From Synaphobranchus kaupii (Eukaryota > Chordata > Actinopteri > Anguilliformes > Synaphobranchidae): a DNA stretch of 64,000 bases. Below the pieces are notes generated by a model. It was not told the DNA's origin and ran no database searches. It worked only from the letters and a program-made list of their open reading frames with translations. Location of the stretch: positions 3,149,852 through 3,213,851 of the forward strand of contig CM056391.1 in the NCBI GenBank assembly GCA_029718625.1. The letters run 5' to 3'. Both the position numbers and the translations under genes were made by a program. The first letter of the stretch is position 1. Each line of letters opens with the position of its first letter. Shown in pieces: positions 1 through 61,476 of the stretch.

Positions 1-1266
1 GTTTGGGGGTTGACCGGGTGGTTCTGTCCTGTTTGTTTTATTGTGTTTTCCCTTTCTTTTCCTATTCGCCAATTGCCATGTTGTAAAAATGTCCGGGTCT
101 AAATCTGCACTAGAGGAGTCCGACTCCTCCACCGTGATGGGGGTGTCCGAGTCAGGCTCCTCTTTAACGGTCGTGACTATTTGAATGGGTTGTGAAACTT
201 CAGGGGAATCTGTATATAGGGGAGGTCCAGTACAGTTAGTGCTTAAAGGGGCTTGTGCAGTGTCTTGTGAGGGGATGATTGTTTCAGGCTGTGGAGGGGT
301 TGTGGCTGGTGTTCTGGTTCTGGGTGCTGGGGTAGGGGTAGGGGTAGGTGGACGGGGGGGGGCAGTAGATGGTGGAGGAGGTGCGGTGCTCCTAGCCCTG
401 TTTGCGTACGAGAGTGGGCAATCTCTATAGAAATGCCCACTCTCCCCGCATAAGTTACAGGGCTTTGGGTCCCGGCATGCCCTGGTCTCGTGCTCTCCTC
501 CGCAAGTCTTGCACTTGACCACTGTGCAGGCTGCGGCTAAGTGACCTAACTCACCGCAGTTCCTGCACAGCTTGGGCATGCCGTTATAGAACACCACACC
601 CCTATCCCTCCCCAGCGTGATGGTGCTGGGGATATGACATACCCCCCCCACTACATAAGGGTCGGGTTTTAGCTGGACCAGCCACTTCCTGGCCCCGGTC
701 CACACTCCATCCTCGTCAAGGACCCTCCTAACGTCGGATTTAACATTTCCATACCTGCCCAACCACGTCGAAACATCATGGTCCTGCACAGTCTCATTAT
801 AAAACTGCACAGTGACCACTTTGTTCTCCGTGTCGGACAGGGGCTCGACCGCAAAGTTGCTAAGGGGACGCCTGTCCTTCCCCTCTCTATAGAGGTTCCA
901 GAACCTCTCCAGGATATTGGGGTTCTTGAAACTTACTTCAAAGATATCCCCCTGACCTGGAACCTTTACCAGGCAGTTAAGGTCAGCTGGCACGAAGCCC
1001 ATACCTCTCTGTAGCACTGCCCTGCTAAACTCCAGACGGGTCAAACCTGTCACTCTCGTCTCGGGTCGAGTTGGGTTCGGGCCTGCAGCACGACTTGCCC
1101 CCCCTGCGGTTGCTGGTCCAGAGGCGCCCTCCGTAGCTGCGCCCTCGGCCCCCTGTCCCGCCGGGGGGCCCGCACCAGTGCTGCCGCCTCCCTCCTCGAC
1201 CCCCTGGATCCATGTCAGGCGTACGGCGTTATGGCGTCGCATCCCTGGAACAGGTCTGGCTGCCAT
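1..1266 (-). CDS. LINE (L1/Tx1-like) ORF1 protein, partial at left edge
   Basis: This minus-strand reading frame stays open from a Met codon at 1266-1264 to the left edge (422 codons, no stop); the first upstream in-frame stop is at 1329-1327. An N-terminal Gly/Ala-rich stretch precedes a folded region of about 150 residues that includes VPGQGDIFEVSFKNP. Three zinc knuckles follow: C234-x2-C-x4-H-x4-C247, C252-x2-C-x3-H-x4-C264 and C270-x2-C-x4-H-x4-C283. A Pro/Thr-rich tail (about residues 295-330) and an acidic Ser/Asp/Glu stretch come next. This layout matches ORF1, the nucleic-acid-binding protein, of L1/Tx1-type non-LTR retrotransposons in fish, which automated pipelines often label ZCCHC3-like. 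ORF2 (endonuclease and reverse transcriptase) would lie left of the window. The undamaged frame suggests a young insertion. A domesticated ZCCHC3-like host gene is possible but less likely. A second Met lies nine codons in, at 1242-1240. Confidence 0.82.
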   Translation of the reverse strand, partial: MAARPVPGMRRHNAVRLTWIQGVEEGGGSTGAGPPAGQGAEGAATEGASGPATAGGASRAAGPNPTRPETRVTGLTRLEFSRAVLQRGMGFVPADLNCLVKVPGQGDIFEVSFKNPNILERFWNLYREGKDRRPLSNFAVEPLSDTENKVVTVQFYNETVQDHDVSTWLGRYGNVKSDVRRVLDEDGVWTGARKWLVQLKPDPYVVGGVCHIPSTITLGRDRGVVFYNGMPKLCRNCGELGHLAAACTVVKCKTCGGEHETRACRDPKPCNLCGESGHFYRDCPLSYANRARSTAPPPPSTAPPRPPTPTPTPAPRTRTPATTPPQPETIIPSQDTAQAPLSTNCTGPPLYTDSPEVSQPIQIVTTVKEEPDSDTPITVEESDSSSADLDPDIFTTWQLANRKRKGKHNKTNRTEPPGQPPN

Positions 1267-2080
1267 CCCCCTTCCTCTCGACAAGGCCGGACTCTGCACT
1301 GTTCGAAACAAACACAGAGACAGCACTCAGGAGATGGTGTTCCTTCCGGGAGAACCAGAAAAACAGCAACGCAAAGCGGGCTGAAAAGGGACCAGCCGAA
1401 GGCCGGCCCCTCACACCGCCGCGTGAGGACCTCCCTTTCTGGTGCAGGCGGCAAGCGTTGATCCTCAGATGGTGTTGAGGTCTGGATCGCCGCCTTCCGT
1501 CTCAGGGGGGGTCTGCTGCTCCGGTCCTCCCAACTGCCTGCTCCTCAGCTTCGTCCTCCGGGTCTGGCCTGCTGGTTCTGCTGCGGGCCTAGGAGGAAGG
1601 GAGGTAGAGACGGATCACCAGGGCGAAGGCCCAGCTGGTGGCTGGTGAGGCCCGGAGAGAAAAGCAGCCCTTCCGGGCCTACTCTCCGGGCAAGATCCGC
1701 ACTCCCCTCGGGCCTCCTGGCGTCAAGCGTCCACAGCAGTAGTGTCGATCCCGGAGCGCTGGAGTCCTACGGCAGGGGTCCTCCTGGTGCTGTCCTGGCT
1801 TCGGCGTTGGGGTTTAGCAGGCCGCGGTCAAGCCACTGGTACCTGCCTCGCCCCAAACGCTGGTGACGGTCCGGCCTTGTCCGCCGGTCTGGTTTCGAAC
1901 CACAGCCGCAGGCAAGCCACTGGTACTGTGATTCTCCACCAGACCTTCAGGGAACAGAAGGGGGCAGTAGAGAGTAAGAGAAGAGAGAAAGAGAAAGACA
2001 CACCCACCCAAAGTTACAAAACAGCCGAAAAGACTCTCTGTCTCCCACTGGTGGCAGTGTGAGGCAGAGGATCTGTTCGT
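1267..2080 (-). promoter_or_regulatory. Putative LINE 5' UTR / internal promoter region
   Basis: GC- and CpG-rich DNA directly upstream of the LINE ORF1 start, with no long reading frame of its own. It contains two diverged copies of a 'caagccactggtac' motif near 1831 and 1913. Composition falls back to the AT-rich host average after about 2080, which I take as the 5' end of the element. LINE 5' UTRs normally carry the internal promoter; that role is inferred, and no specific site was identified. Confidence 0.45.
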
Positions 2081-2384
2081 GCTGAAGAGAAACCCAGGTA
2101 CGCATGTAATGGGATAAAGAGGTAACATAATTAAGGAGGTTAGCTTCTTCACAGTTCATCACAGTTTATTATGTTAGTGACATGCTTGTAAAACACTTTA
2201 AGGCCTGCAGCTCTTATACGCGGTTTCCTGGTACATGCTGTGGAGCTTTAACAGCTGCATTATGGGTAATATCCCAGTTTGGACTGGGAGTTTTCCCACA
2301 AAAGAAACATGATAATTATGTGATAATTTGTGGACTAAAGTTAACAGTATTAGAACGTAGAAAGAGAAGCCGCTAAATCGGATG
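2081..2384. other. Unassigned intronic DNA
   Basis: AT-rich sequence between the LINE and a small piggyBac-like MITE. I see no exon, RNA gene or repeat here. The tll1 exon preceding 3561 should end in the early astacin domain, and no candidate for it was found between 1 and 3560. Confidence 0.5.
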
Positions 2385-2502
2385 TTAACCCTTTCATGCA
2401 AATATTTTCTCCTAGTGATTTTGCATGTCATTTTGAGTAATAAAATTAATCTGAAAAAAAATCTTGCTCTGATTTTTAATAATTCTTGCATGGAAGGGTT
2501 AA
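2385..2502. mobile_element. piggyBac-type MITE with TTAA target duplication
   Basis: TTAA at 2385-2388 and 2499-2502 flank a 110-bp AT-rich insert. Its ends are inverted repeats: CCCTTTCATGCAA at 2389-2401 and TTGCATGGAAGGG at 2486-2498 (12 of 13 paired). A TTAA duplication with ends starting CCC...GGG is diagnostic of piggyBac-superfamily insertion. There is no coding capacity, so it is a non-autonomous element. Confidence 0.75.
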
Positions 2503-2825
2503 AGGTCAATGTGCCAGACAGACTATCCATTCTTCTCTATCACCTTTAATTACAGCATGACATTTTCTACAAATCTCAAACCAGAGCAGATTCTTTCAGT
2601 GGTGTAACCCAAAGAGACTTGGATACATGAATACAAACTGAAAAGATAAAACGAGTTTTCTATTTATTGAAAACATCCAAATACCTGTGTCTGTAAATAA
2701 AATGGCTTTGTATTTTCTGTCCAATCAGTTTCTGTGAGGATTTTTCTAATATCGTGGATTTCAATTCATATCCCGAGTCAGCTGTACTGAAATGGAATTG
2801 AGTCTAATGTACCTATTATGTGCAG

Positions 2826-3045
2826 GTTGTCAGCCTTTACATTTCGGCATTTAGCAGACACTCCTGTCCAGAGCAATTTACACAGTGTATATTTTTTACA
2901 TACAACCCGTATACAGGTGGATTTTTAAAAAAAAAATCTGGTAAAGCAGCACTGCCCAACCATGGAATCAAACCCACAACCTCAGGGTTACTAACGCAGT
3001 TCCCTAACCATTATACTACACGGCTACCCCCTGCCCACGCTTGAA
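2826..3045 (-). mobile_element. tRNA-derived SINE, minus strand
   Basis: On the minus strand the head (about 3035-2940) reads like a tRNA gene, with an A-box-like TAGTATAATGGTTAGG and a B-box-like GGGTTTGATTCC. It leads into a body ending near 2835 in the fish SINE signature 'gtgtctgctaaatgccg'. The head is too degenerate to be a functional tRNA. Related fragments lie at 19378-19440 and 30443-30618. Confidence 0.75.
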
Positions 3046-3219
3046 CGGACCGGAGTCTGTCTCTCACCATACTGTACAGCTGAGTCCGTAATACTGGGGT
3101 CCCTCCCCCGCTTATCCAAGAAGGCCTGGTGTGCGTGCAGGGTTTAGTTCTGTCCAAGTATTACAAACTGATTATTAGCCTAATCAGCTAAGCATGGTGT
3201 TACATCAAAACATTGGCTG

Positions 3220-3370
3220 GGATTCAATCAACATTTGTCATTAACTCAGGCCTGTATTCAATCAACCTTTGTCCTTAAAGCAATAATTGTATTGGCTGAA
3301 TGCAGAGTGTTGATTTTGATTGAATACATGCCTGAGTTAAGGACAAATGTTGATTGAATGCAGGCCTTTG
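3220..3370. repeat. Imperfect inverted repeat
   Basis: The phrase 'gattcaatcaacatttgtc' near 3231 recurs diverged near 3255 and, inverted, near 3340-3358 ('gacaaatgttgattgaat'). The arms are short and could form a hairpin. It resembles a decayed MITE, but no target duplication is clear. Confidence 0.4.
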
Positions 3371-3480
3371 ATTAGTTGAATCAGGTGTTTTAGTGCTCGG
3401 CTGGACAAAAGCCAATACTCTCACCTGTACTTCTCCAATAAGATTGGACAAAAGGAAGAAGAGCCGAGGGTGTAAATTGT

Positions 3481-3547
3481 GTGGGTGTGTGTGTTTGTGC
3501 TTGTGTGTGTGTGTGTGTGTGTTTGTGTGTTTGTGTGCGTGTGTGGT
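3481..3547 (+). repeat. TG tract immediately upstream of the first exon acceptor
   Basis: An interrupted (TG)n run ends about 13 bases before the AG of the exon at 3561. It occupies the place of a normal polypyrimidine tract; only 'ttcctttctc' separates it from the acceptor. Such UG tracts in the transcript can bind TDP-43 or CELF-type proteins, so it may influence inclusion of this exon (inference). Confidence 0.8.
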
Positions 3548-3560
3548 ATTCCTTTCTCAG

Positions 3561-53873
<50,313 letters not shown>

Positions 53874-55970
53874 AAATTTAAAAAGAAAAAAAAGAAGAAA
53901 AAAAAAGAAACAACCGCCGACCTCACCAGGAGACAAGCACATCCTACATGCCACAAAAAAACAAAACAAAACAAAACAAAAAAAAACATAAAACGAATTA
54001 AATGACTAAAACAATAAATATCAACCAAACAAAGACAATTTTGTTCAAAATAAAACAAAAAACATGAAAGAGAGAGAGAGCGAGAGCCGTACCATAGCCT
54101 CCTTTGTTAGAAAGCCTGGCTGGATGAGGCTTATTCAGCTACCGCCACGAGATAAAAGAAATGACCACGTGACAAGTCCAGAGATGGCAGGCTTCCTTTC
54201 AATCTGAGCGGACGGGAAAACATTAAACAGAACCATATTACGACGGTGCATGGCCATCTCCTCCACCCTACACCCTGTACTGCATTAGCAAAGTTAGCAC
54301 GTTAGCATTCTGAACGGGACAGAGCTAACGGAATGCAACACGCGGGCTAACGGGCCACCAAAGTTACATTTACACATACGTGATGATAATCCCGCAAAGA
54401 CTTTATTTTTGTAATGTATTTGTAATGTTTCTGGGTCCCTGTACTGGACGAGAGACATTCTCAGCTTTTCGCGCTCTTTGTGACTCAAACAAAAATGGAA
54501 TCTGTTTCAAAAGACACGTGCAGTACGTGATGGTGTGTCCCTTTCCTAGTGTTAGGAAAGACTCTGTGTGTGTCACGGTGACACAAGCTGGGACTCTACC
54601 TCTGACGCTTTATCGGAATAGGGCATCTTGTGAGGCACGGCCATATATACCCCAAGACAAACTTCAGGCTGTAGAACAGTTGGACAGTTGGAACGACCTT
54701 ACTCGAATGCCTTTGCTGGCCGTGGACTCGTTAAAACCAAACTGCTACATCTCTGAATCGTTGTAATGATTACTTTTTTGTATTTTTCATTTGTCTTAAA
54801 TGGTAACGTGAGTTTGTGCATGCGCGGGAGACGTCGGGGGCGAACGTCAGGAACCAGAGGGGCTGTGTTTCTCTTGCTTTTTGGCTTTGGCGAATGTAAG
54901 GAGAAAGAAAAACTAAACAAAAAAAAAAAGTGACGCCTTGCATATTGTATGTATGATGTTCCATTTGTGTCCACTTTCTATTGTCATGTCCTTTCTCTGC
55001 ATCACTAAGGAAATTCTGTGCAGGTTCCCTCAAATGCTCTACTGGGCCTTGTTAAAGGTGTAAGACGGTTAACTCGGCCGACTCAAAATACAAGCTCCAA
55101 TGGGTCTTCATATTGACTAAAATAAAGAACTGGAGTGAACTTTTTGACACACGGTCCTATTGATCATTTCAGAGGAAGAGGCAGGTGACCAGTTTTTTTT
55201 TTTTTCGGACTCGGAAGACATGAGCACGTAAGGAACGGTTGCTGCTGTTTGAAAGGGAATTCCTATGGTGCTAATATAAAATGTACAGTTAAAAAAAAAG
55301 ACTTTTTTTGAACCTATGAGCCAACGATCCTGCAAACGTTTGAATGTGGACGTCTGCGCCATCTTGAGCGTGGCTGGGGGAGAGACCGGCCATCTTGAGC
55401 GTGGCTGTGGGAGAGACCGCTAAGATGTTACCGTGATTGACAGCAGTCCTGTGGATCAACAACTGTTGCCTTAGAAACCAAAATGTATATTCTTGCACAT
55501 GTTCCTGTAGATACATTTGTTGTTTGTTTTTTTTCTTTGTTTTTCTTTTTTTTAATTATCTTATTTGATAACACGTCTAAGAACTTGAACATTTTATTGT
55601 TTGAAAAAAAAAGAACAAATCTAAAGTCATAAATATGCCCATGGTCTCCTGCTGGGCATCCTGTATGTATGTTGTGACGCAAAGTGGTATTTCTACAAAG
55701 AACCATTCTATGTATGTTATCTAAACAGGGCCATACATGAGCTATAGTTATGGTGCATGGTGTATATGCATTATGTATGTCATAAGATGGGGTGGGGGTG
55801 GGGGAGGGTGGTTTTTGTGGTATGGTTGAACAGTCCACACATTACTGTACGTGCCAAGTTCCACTTGAACCTATTTCACATGCAGTTCATGTTAATTTCG
55901 CCAATGTCTGCGGCCTGACGGCAGTGACCACACAAACGGTCATTAAAACTTAGGTCAGGTGAAAAAAAAA
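53874..55970 (+). other. tll1: tll1 3' UTR (end uncertain)
   Basis: Begins with a long A-rich stretch (53874-54060). Possible AATAAA signals lie at 54013, 54049 and 55121, and ATTAAA at 55942. No coding potential. There is a direct duplication, 'cggccatcttgagcgtggct', at about 55350-55410. The downstream limit is a guess from the last signal; transcript data are needed to choose. Confidence 0.5.
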
Positions 55971-57057
55971 TTAAATGTGTGGGTGGCTGAGAAAGGTTTT
56001 GGTTGTTTTTTTTAATGTATCTGTGTTTTTTAATCTCGCGTTTATGGACTGCTGGAAGTTCACGTGCTAACCAGTGGGCACCCGGTAAACTAACCTGGCT
56101 TCAAGACTGAAATATAAACCATTTATGGTCTTCCACGTATGCGCAAACCAGGTCATATTTTTGCCTTGTGTTTTTCCCCCGATCGAGGTGTGGGGGGGGT
56201 CGGGACGGAGGACCAGATGCGACCAAAAGGGATTCAGTAAGTCATCCACGATCCGTGGACAACCAATAGAGGGAAGGAGAAAGAAGAAAAAACGGGAAAG
56301 AAACTCCCGTTTAAAACCCAAGAGAAATAAAAACGACCCGAATAAAATAGGGCGAAGCTCGCAGGTTTGAGCAGAGAAAAGAAACAGAACAGAATAGCCT
56401 CGAGCTCAGAAACTATCAGAGCTAAAAAATAAAGGCAAACGGAAACAAAGCTGAGGTTACTGTCTAGTAGCAAGACTGAAACAAAAACCAGGGCAGGAAA
56501 ACAAAGAGTAAGGAGAACAAAACCCTAAGAACTAAATACTCTAAGTTCTACAGGCCAGTCCCGCGTGTTCTTTAGAAGGACAAAAGAACAAGTGGTTGCC
56601 TGAAATTCCTATACCAAGTTACCTGGCTAGAGTGGCAAGAATGATACTCAAGCACCGGAAACAGGAAGAGCCGAGCTTAAGTAGGCAGGCCGACACCTGA
56701 CACAGGTGCGACGGATAATAGCCGGGCGAGAGAAAACCCGGCCAGAACGCCCTCCCGTGGCAAAAGGACAAACCACCGCAGAGAAGAGAGCTGAACTACC
56801 GAGTACTGAGTACATTGCCAAGCACGAGCACGGAAAATGCACAAAATTGGCATTCCAAAAATAGGGATTTCAATCAATCAGCCGAACCTAATGAACCTAC
56901 GATAGTCATGAGAAAATAGACCCTATGTGCACTGGCTGGATTTATAGTGTGGAGAACTCGTATATCAGCAGTAATGCCAATTGTCCCCTGGGTATACTCA
57001 TTTTCATTCTGCTAATAAATGTATCCAGTAGAAATTAACATTAAGCTTCAAATTGTT
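55971..57057. other. Intergenic, unassigned
   Basis: 56120-56860 has a mixed, GC-richer composition with A-rich runs and could be a decayed retroelement, but no family motif was recognised. Confidence 0.35.
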
Positions 57058-57275
57058 ACACAGCAAAATGTTAAATAATTTCTGATTGAGTTTGAATCCA
57101 ATAGAGCACATATGGTCCCATATTGCACTTGTACACAGTAAAATGTCCAGTGTTAATTCAACTCTAGCAGTGTACATATGAGCCTGATCTGGCCAGAGTA
57201 GGCTCATATGTACACTGTTAGAGTTGAATCAACACTGTTAAGAGTTGAATTAACACTGGACATTTTTCTGTGAAT
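57058..57275. mobile_element. Nested/tandem MITEs of the 'cagtaaaatgtccagtgtta' family
   Basis: A long palindrome is centred near 57190 ('agtgtacatatgagcctgat' against 'gtaggctcatatgtacact'). Outer ends are 'acacagtaaaatgtccagtg' (57133) and 'cactggacatttttctgtga' (about 57254-57273). A partial copy (57058-57130) precedes it. Confidence 0.72.
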
Positions 57276-59745
57276 TTACTGTGTATAAACTCTGTTTAAA
57301 GCTGATTTTAAAACAGGACGTTTTGATATGTACTAACCTTAAATGTAAATCACTGATACTTCAGCAAAGAACAACCCTGTGTGTCCTTTAAAACCATGCA
57401 CACACATCTGGGCTCTAAGTGAGCCTTTATTTCTAGGTTGGATTTTGGTGTTCTAATAGCACTTCATTCAGCAGCGTTTTAAAAAGTGTTTGGTGGCTTG
57501 CGTCATGACAGGAGATTTAGGGAAGTAGTACATATTAATTTTAATGTGGCGAGACAGTCACGTTGCAATTGAGCCAGTAAATATTCTGACTCTAAGCCCT
57601 TGAGAAAGAACTCTTTACAAATCTACACAAATAGAATTTTACAAATCTACTGGGAACTACAGACACAATGTGCCAGCGATGTTTTAGCATCTACAGTGGA
57701 AAATATAAATGGACTTCCCTAGATTTGGCCTGAGTTACATGTCAGTAGTAATTTTATATTTGAATTGGATTTGCCTTATTTGATAGTGAGGAAAGCGGTC
57801 TCATTAAGGGTGAAGCCGTGCCCTTTAGCCCTGCTCCTGTCCTCACATTCAGGGGAAGTGATTGCATTTTAATCCACACCCACTGAAGAGTTGGGGGTAA
57901 TGGAATTGTTCTGTATCTAGAACGATTTTGTTTAATCGTTGTGGTGTTTGTGACCAGAATACTTGATTTTCGTGACAGAGTGGAGGTTAGGGAGTGAGGG
58001 AATTATTGAACTTGCAATTTGGCCCTTTTAAATTTTTTACACCGCATTTCTTAATGTGTTTGCTTGTAATTTAGGATCTTCCTCAATACCGACTGTGTAT
58101 GAATTCATATGTGAAAGTGCATAAAACATAACAATTAGTATTCTTATTCTTTAAAAAATAAATATATATATAGTACGTTGTGATCAAACAGAGATGGCTT
58201 TAAAGTCATTCTCATCAACCAGAGTGCCTCTGATGGAAGGACCTTGTGGAGTACAGTCTAGCGTCAATGCCTTTCACTTACCAGCCTGGCGCGAACACGT
58301 CTTAAAGGCAACAGTTCGATAATCTCTCAAACGCGTTTCCTTCCCGGCCCGGTTTTTACAGAAAATCGCAGCGCTGAATTAAATTTAGCGCAGCGCCGCT
58401 GTCAGCCGCCGCGGAGCGACGAGATCGAAGGCTTGTGAGCAACAAGGAAGTCACTGGACTGAAGGGGTCTGTCTCACCGTCGTGGATTTGACGGAGATTG
58501 ACTTTAAAAAGGCCTGGAAAGTGCTGATACGCCTTTTTGGGAAAATCGAGCGTGGGGGCGCTTAGGTGCGTCTTGAGCACAGGAGACCATTTAGATGGGA
58601 AACTGGCCGATTTGACTGGTTTACTATAGCTAATATCAGCATGTGCCCCAGACAAACACCATGAATTATTCATACCTGTGCACCCAATTCATCCACTTTC
58701 CACTTTCATGTGCACTAAATGAAAGCGTTCGAAACGCTTGTTTAAGGTGGATTATTCTGGTACCCTTCCCGAAACACACTAATGAAGAATAAATTTGAAG
58801 AACGCTCTGCTGCACTCTAAATAGACCTTCTGTAGCATCAATTATACTTTGATAGAAGTACTCTATAAGAAATCATAACAATATTAGAATATGTTTATAT
58901 AGCGACAGGTTTCTTTGACATGATATCACAATGCGTATTATCATGCTTTATAACCTGATTATAAATGGTTATAAATTGCTTATAAAATTAAAGGCTTTTT
59001 TAAGGCTTACTTCAAGTGAAGTGTAACTCATTTTGGTCTCTGTTCATCAGTGCGGATTGGGACAAAATTACTGTATATCCACACTAATCGTATGGTGTCT
59101 TCTGTGAGCTGCGAGTAATCAGGTTTTATTTTATTAATTCTTTACTACTAAAATTGTTTTTCCTAAGCTAATGAAAATGTCTAAAACCCTCAGCACAGAA
59201 CAGCGATAACATTTCCTTATACAATTTCGTAGGGATATATCCATGCTTCATTATGCCTTCATATTCTGATGCGTGGTGGTGGTGCAGATGGACGGTGAAA
59301 ATTGAATGAGATTTTACGCACTGCTCAGGACAGGACAGAATGCAGGGGAACACCGACTCTCACAGCTGCTGGCGCTGGTTGTGGTTGTGGAGTTAAGGCC
59401 GTGTCCTCTTGCCCCCATTAGACAGCAGGACGCAGGTTGGGAATAACCAGGTAGGAAACGATCCACCTCACTCACGCAAAACCCAGTAATCACAATCAGA
59501 GTACCGAGCAAATCTGAAGAGTGAGACTTCACCGGTGAATGGCAAACTGCGTCCTTTCAAACGGAGAACCGGAGAGGGAAACGGCCAATCTGACGACGAA
59601 CCGGAAGAGAAGAAACACCCACACGCTGCAGCGACAAACCAAAACACAACATGTACGACATGTCACAACAGTGGGCTGTGTAGGTGCATGAAAATCAAGA
59701 GATTGGATGGTGTGAGACGGTCCCTTGGCAAAGCCAAATTCATCC
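57276..59745. other. Intergenic, unassigned
   Basis: No gene, RNA gene or repeat family recognised. Several frames of 60-105 codons have no family features. Confidence 0.4.
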
Positions 59746-59985
59746 ATCCATCCATTTTCTAAACCGCTTACTCCTGGTCAGGGTTGTGGAGGGGGGCACA
59801 GGTCACCAATCCTTCACGGGGCCCACACACACCATTCCCTCGCACATTCATGCCCCAAGGACAATTTAGAGTCTCCATTTAGAGTCTTAACCTAACCTGC
59901 CTGTCATTGGATTGTGGGAGGAAACCAGAGTACCCACGAGGAAACACACGCGGACACGCCCTCAGCCGGGATTCGCACTCGGTAC
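59746..59985 (+). mobile_element. Retroposon 3' region ('catccatccatccattttct')
   Basis: 'ccatccattttctaaaccgc', 'cacattcatgccccaaggac', 'ggattgtgggaggaaaccag' and 'gagtacccacgaggaaacac' are phrases of a very common fish LINE-type repeat. The clade was not assigned. Confidence 0.6.
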
Positions 59986-60360
59986 CTCAAACCATCACTC
60001 TGCTGCCAGGTATGCAGTAGATATGGTTGTATCACTTTAAGGGTTGTTTCTCCTGAATCATTTTCCTATTGAACTCTATGGTAAAATAAGTCAGGAGAAA
60101 CAACCCTTCAAGTTATACATCCATATCTACTGTCATATCTGGCAGCAGAGTGATGGTTTGAGGCTCGTTTGATACCTCAGGCCCTTGATGACTTGGAGCC
60201 ATTTAGCCAGCCATGGGTTCCATACTATTCCCATGTAATTTACAGCTTAATCTAGTCCCGCCCCCCAATTCCCATAGAGTTCCATTCAAATGCAGAGAGG
60301 TTATAGTATCGCTTGTAAATGTACCTGAAAATAAGATATCAAGAGTCTTTTGATATCCTT
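59986..60360. mobile_element. Palindrome-bearing mobile repeat, copy 2
   Basis: 'cctcaaaccatcactctgctgcca' and 'tggcagcagagtgatggtttgagg' form an inverted pair about 140 bases apart. They are followed by 'ctaatctagtcccg' or similar and 'gttatagtatcgcttgtaa', as in 26625-27110. Confidence 0.78.
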
Positions 60361-60660
60361 TTATACCCAGTCATGATAGCATCACCGGTTTACCTGTGGA
60401 ATGTTCCAAACAGGTGTTTTAACTTTAACTTTTTTTGGCCCTGTCCCAACTTTTTTGGAACGTGTTGCAGGCATCAAATTAGGAATTAGCGTATATTTAC
60501 AAAAATAAAGTTGATAAGGTAAAACATTAAATATATTTTCTTTGTACTGTTTTGAGTTAAATACATGTAAAAGACAATTTACAAATCACTGCTTTCTGCT
60601 TTTATGTGCATTTTACATACTGTCCCAACTTTTTAGGAATTGGGGTTTGTAAATAAAATT
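60361..60660. mobile_element. DNA-transposon 3' end ('cccaacttttttggaa')
   Basis: Contains 'ctgtcccaacttttttggaa' near 60448 and the terminal 'cccaactttttaggaattgg' near 60624, with 'ggttt(g)ta' at the end. This matches a widespread fish DNA-transposon tail. Superfamily not assigned; no open frame. Confidence 0.6.
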
Positions 60661-60966
60661 GTAGAGTTGCATATAGTTTATAACTTGTTACCTCTTGTCT
60701 TTGGTTTCAGGAATAAATATGATGCTCAGTTGAGACAGAATTTTGAACAGCTTGTGTGTTCATGTGGAACAGAAAACGCTGGAACAAATCCCTGTGCGGG
60801 AAAATAGACAGCACCCTCTCAAGCATCAAGTATTCAACCCAGCCATAGTATTAAACAATGCTTACAGTTGTAGTCGTAGCTGGCAAAATATTTTATATAA
60901 AGCAGTACTGCTTACATCGCCTCGAGCTGTTGAAGGAAAATGAGAGTAGTCTATATATGCCGCTGG

Positions 60967-61062
60967 CTACGCAGCAAAAACGTCGGTGCAAATTTAACTC
61001 TGCTGGTGTACTTTTAACACCCTAGGGTGTTCAATATACACCACCATTTTTGCTGGGTATTA
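60967..61062. mobile_element. MITE, 'cagcaaaaac' family, copy 2
   Basis: 'gcagcaaaaacgtcggtgca', 'ttaacaccctagggtgttc' and 'caccatttttgctgggta' match the element at 17249-17376 with a shorter right half. Confidence 0.65.
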
Positions 61063-61476
61063 AGTCACCTTATATAGGAAACAAATAGCTTGATATCGAT
61101 CACAGCCACATGGATCAATAGAGAGCATATTACCACACGACCAGGATCAAAGGGTAGGCCAGTGCTGTACTCTGCCCGAAAAACATGCTGAAAGGCAATA
61201 TTGCTTCCCTGATAACCTTGGTCGCGCTCAACATGAGCTCCCATCCTGCTCTGCAGCAGTGTGTCATTTCTGGACATTAGCCATCATTTCGCTGAGTGTC
61301 CATTTACCTGTAATTTTGCATTTTAGTCAAAGCAACGTACATATAAGTGCTCTTCACATGGTAATCAAACAGCATGAGAGGTTGAGATAGGCAACCTTAC
61401 AACAATAAACACCCCCATCGTCATGGTCCATGCCTCAAGCCCTTCACAAGGTGAAGGGAGAGAAGGGCTTTTTTTT

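Noticed and set aside
243..854. Shorter frames overlapping the LINE ORF1 on both strands
   Set aside because: They lack family features, while the long minus-strand frame encodes three ordered zinc knuckles.
2930..3040. Possible functional tRNA gene on the minus strand
   Set aside because: A- and B-box-like motifs are present, but the arms do not pair well and the sequence continues into a SINE body.
59535..59762. Cys-rich 75-codon frame (TTCHNSGLCRC) reminiscent of a piggyBac transposase tail
   Set aside because: The match is too short and loose, no other transposase piece is nearby and no TTAA-flanked ends were found.
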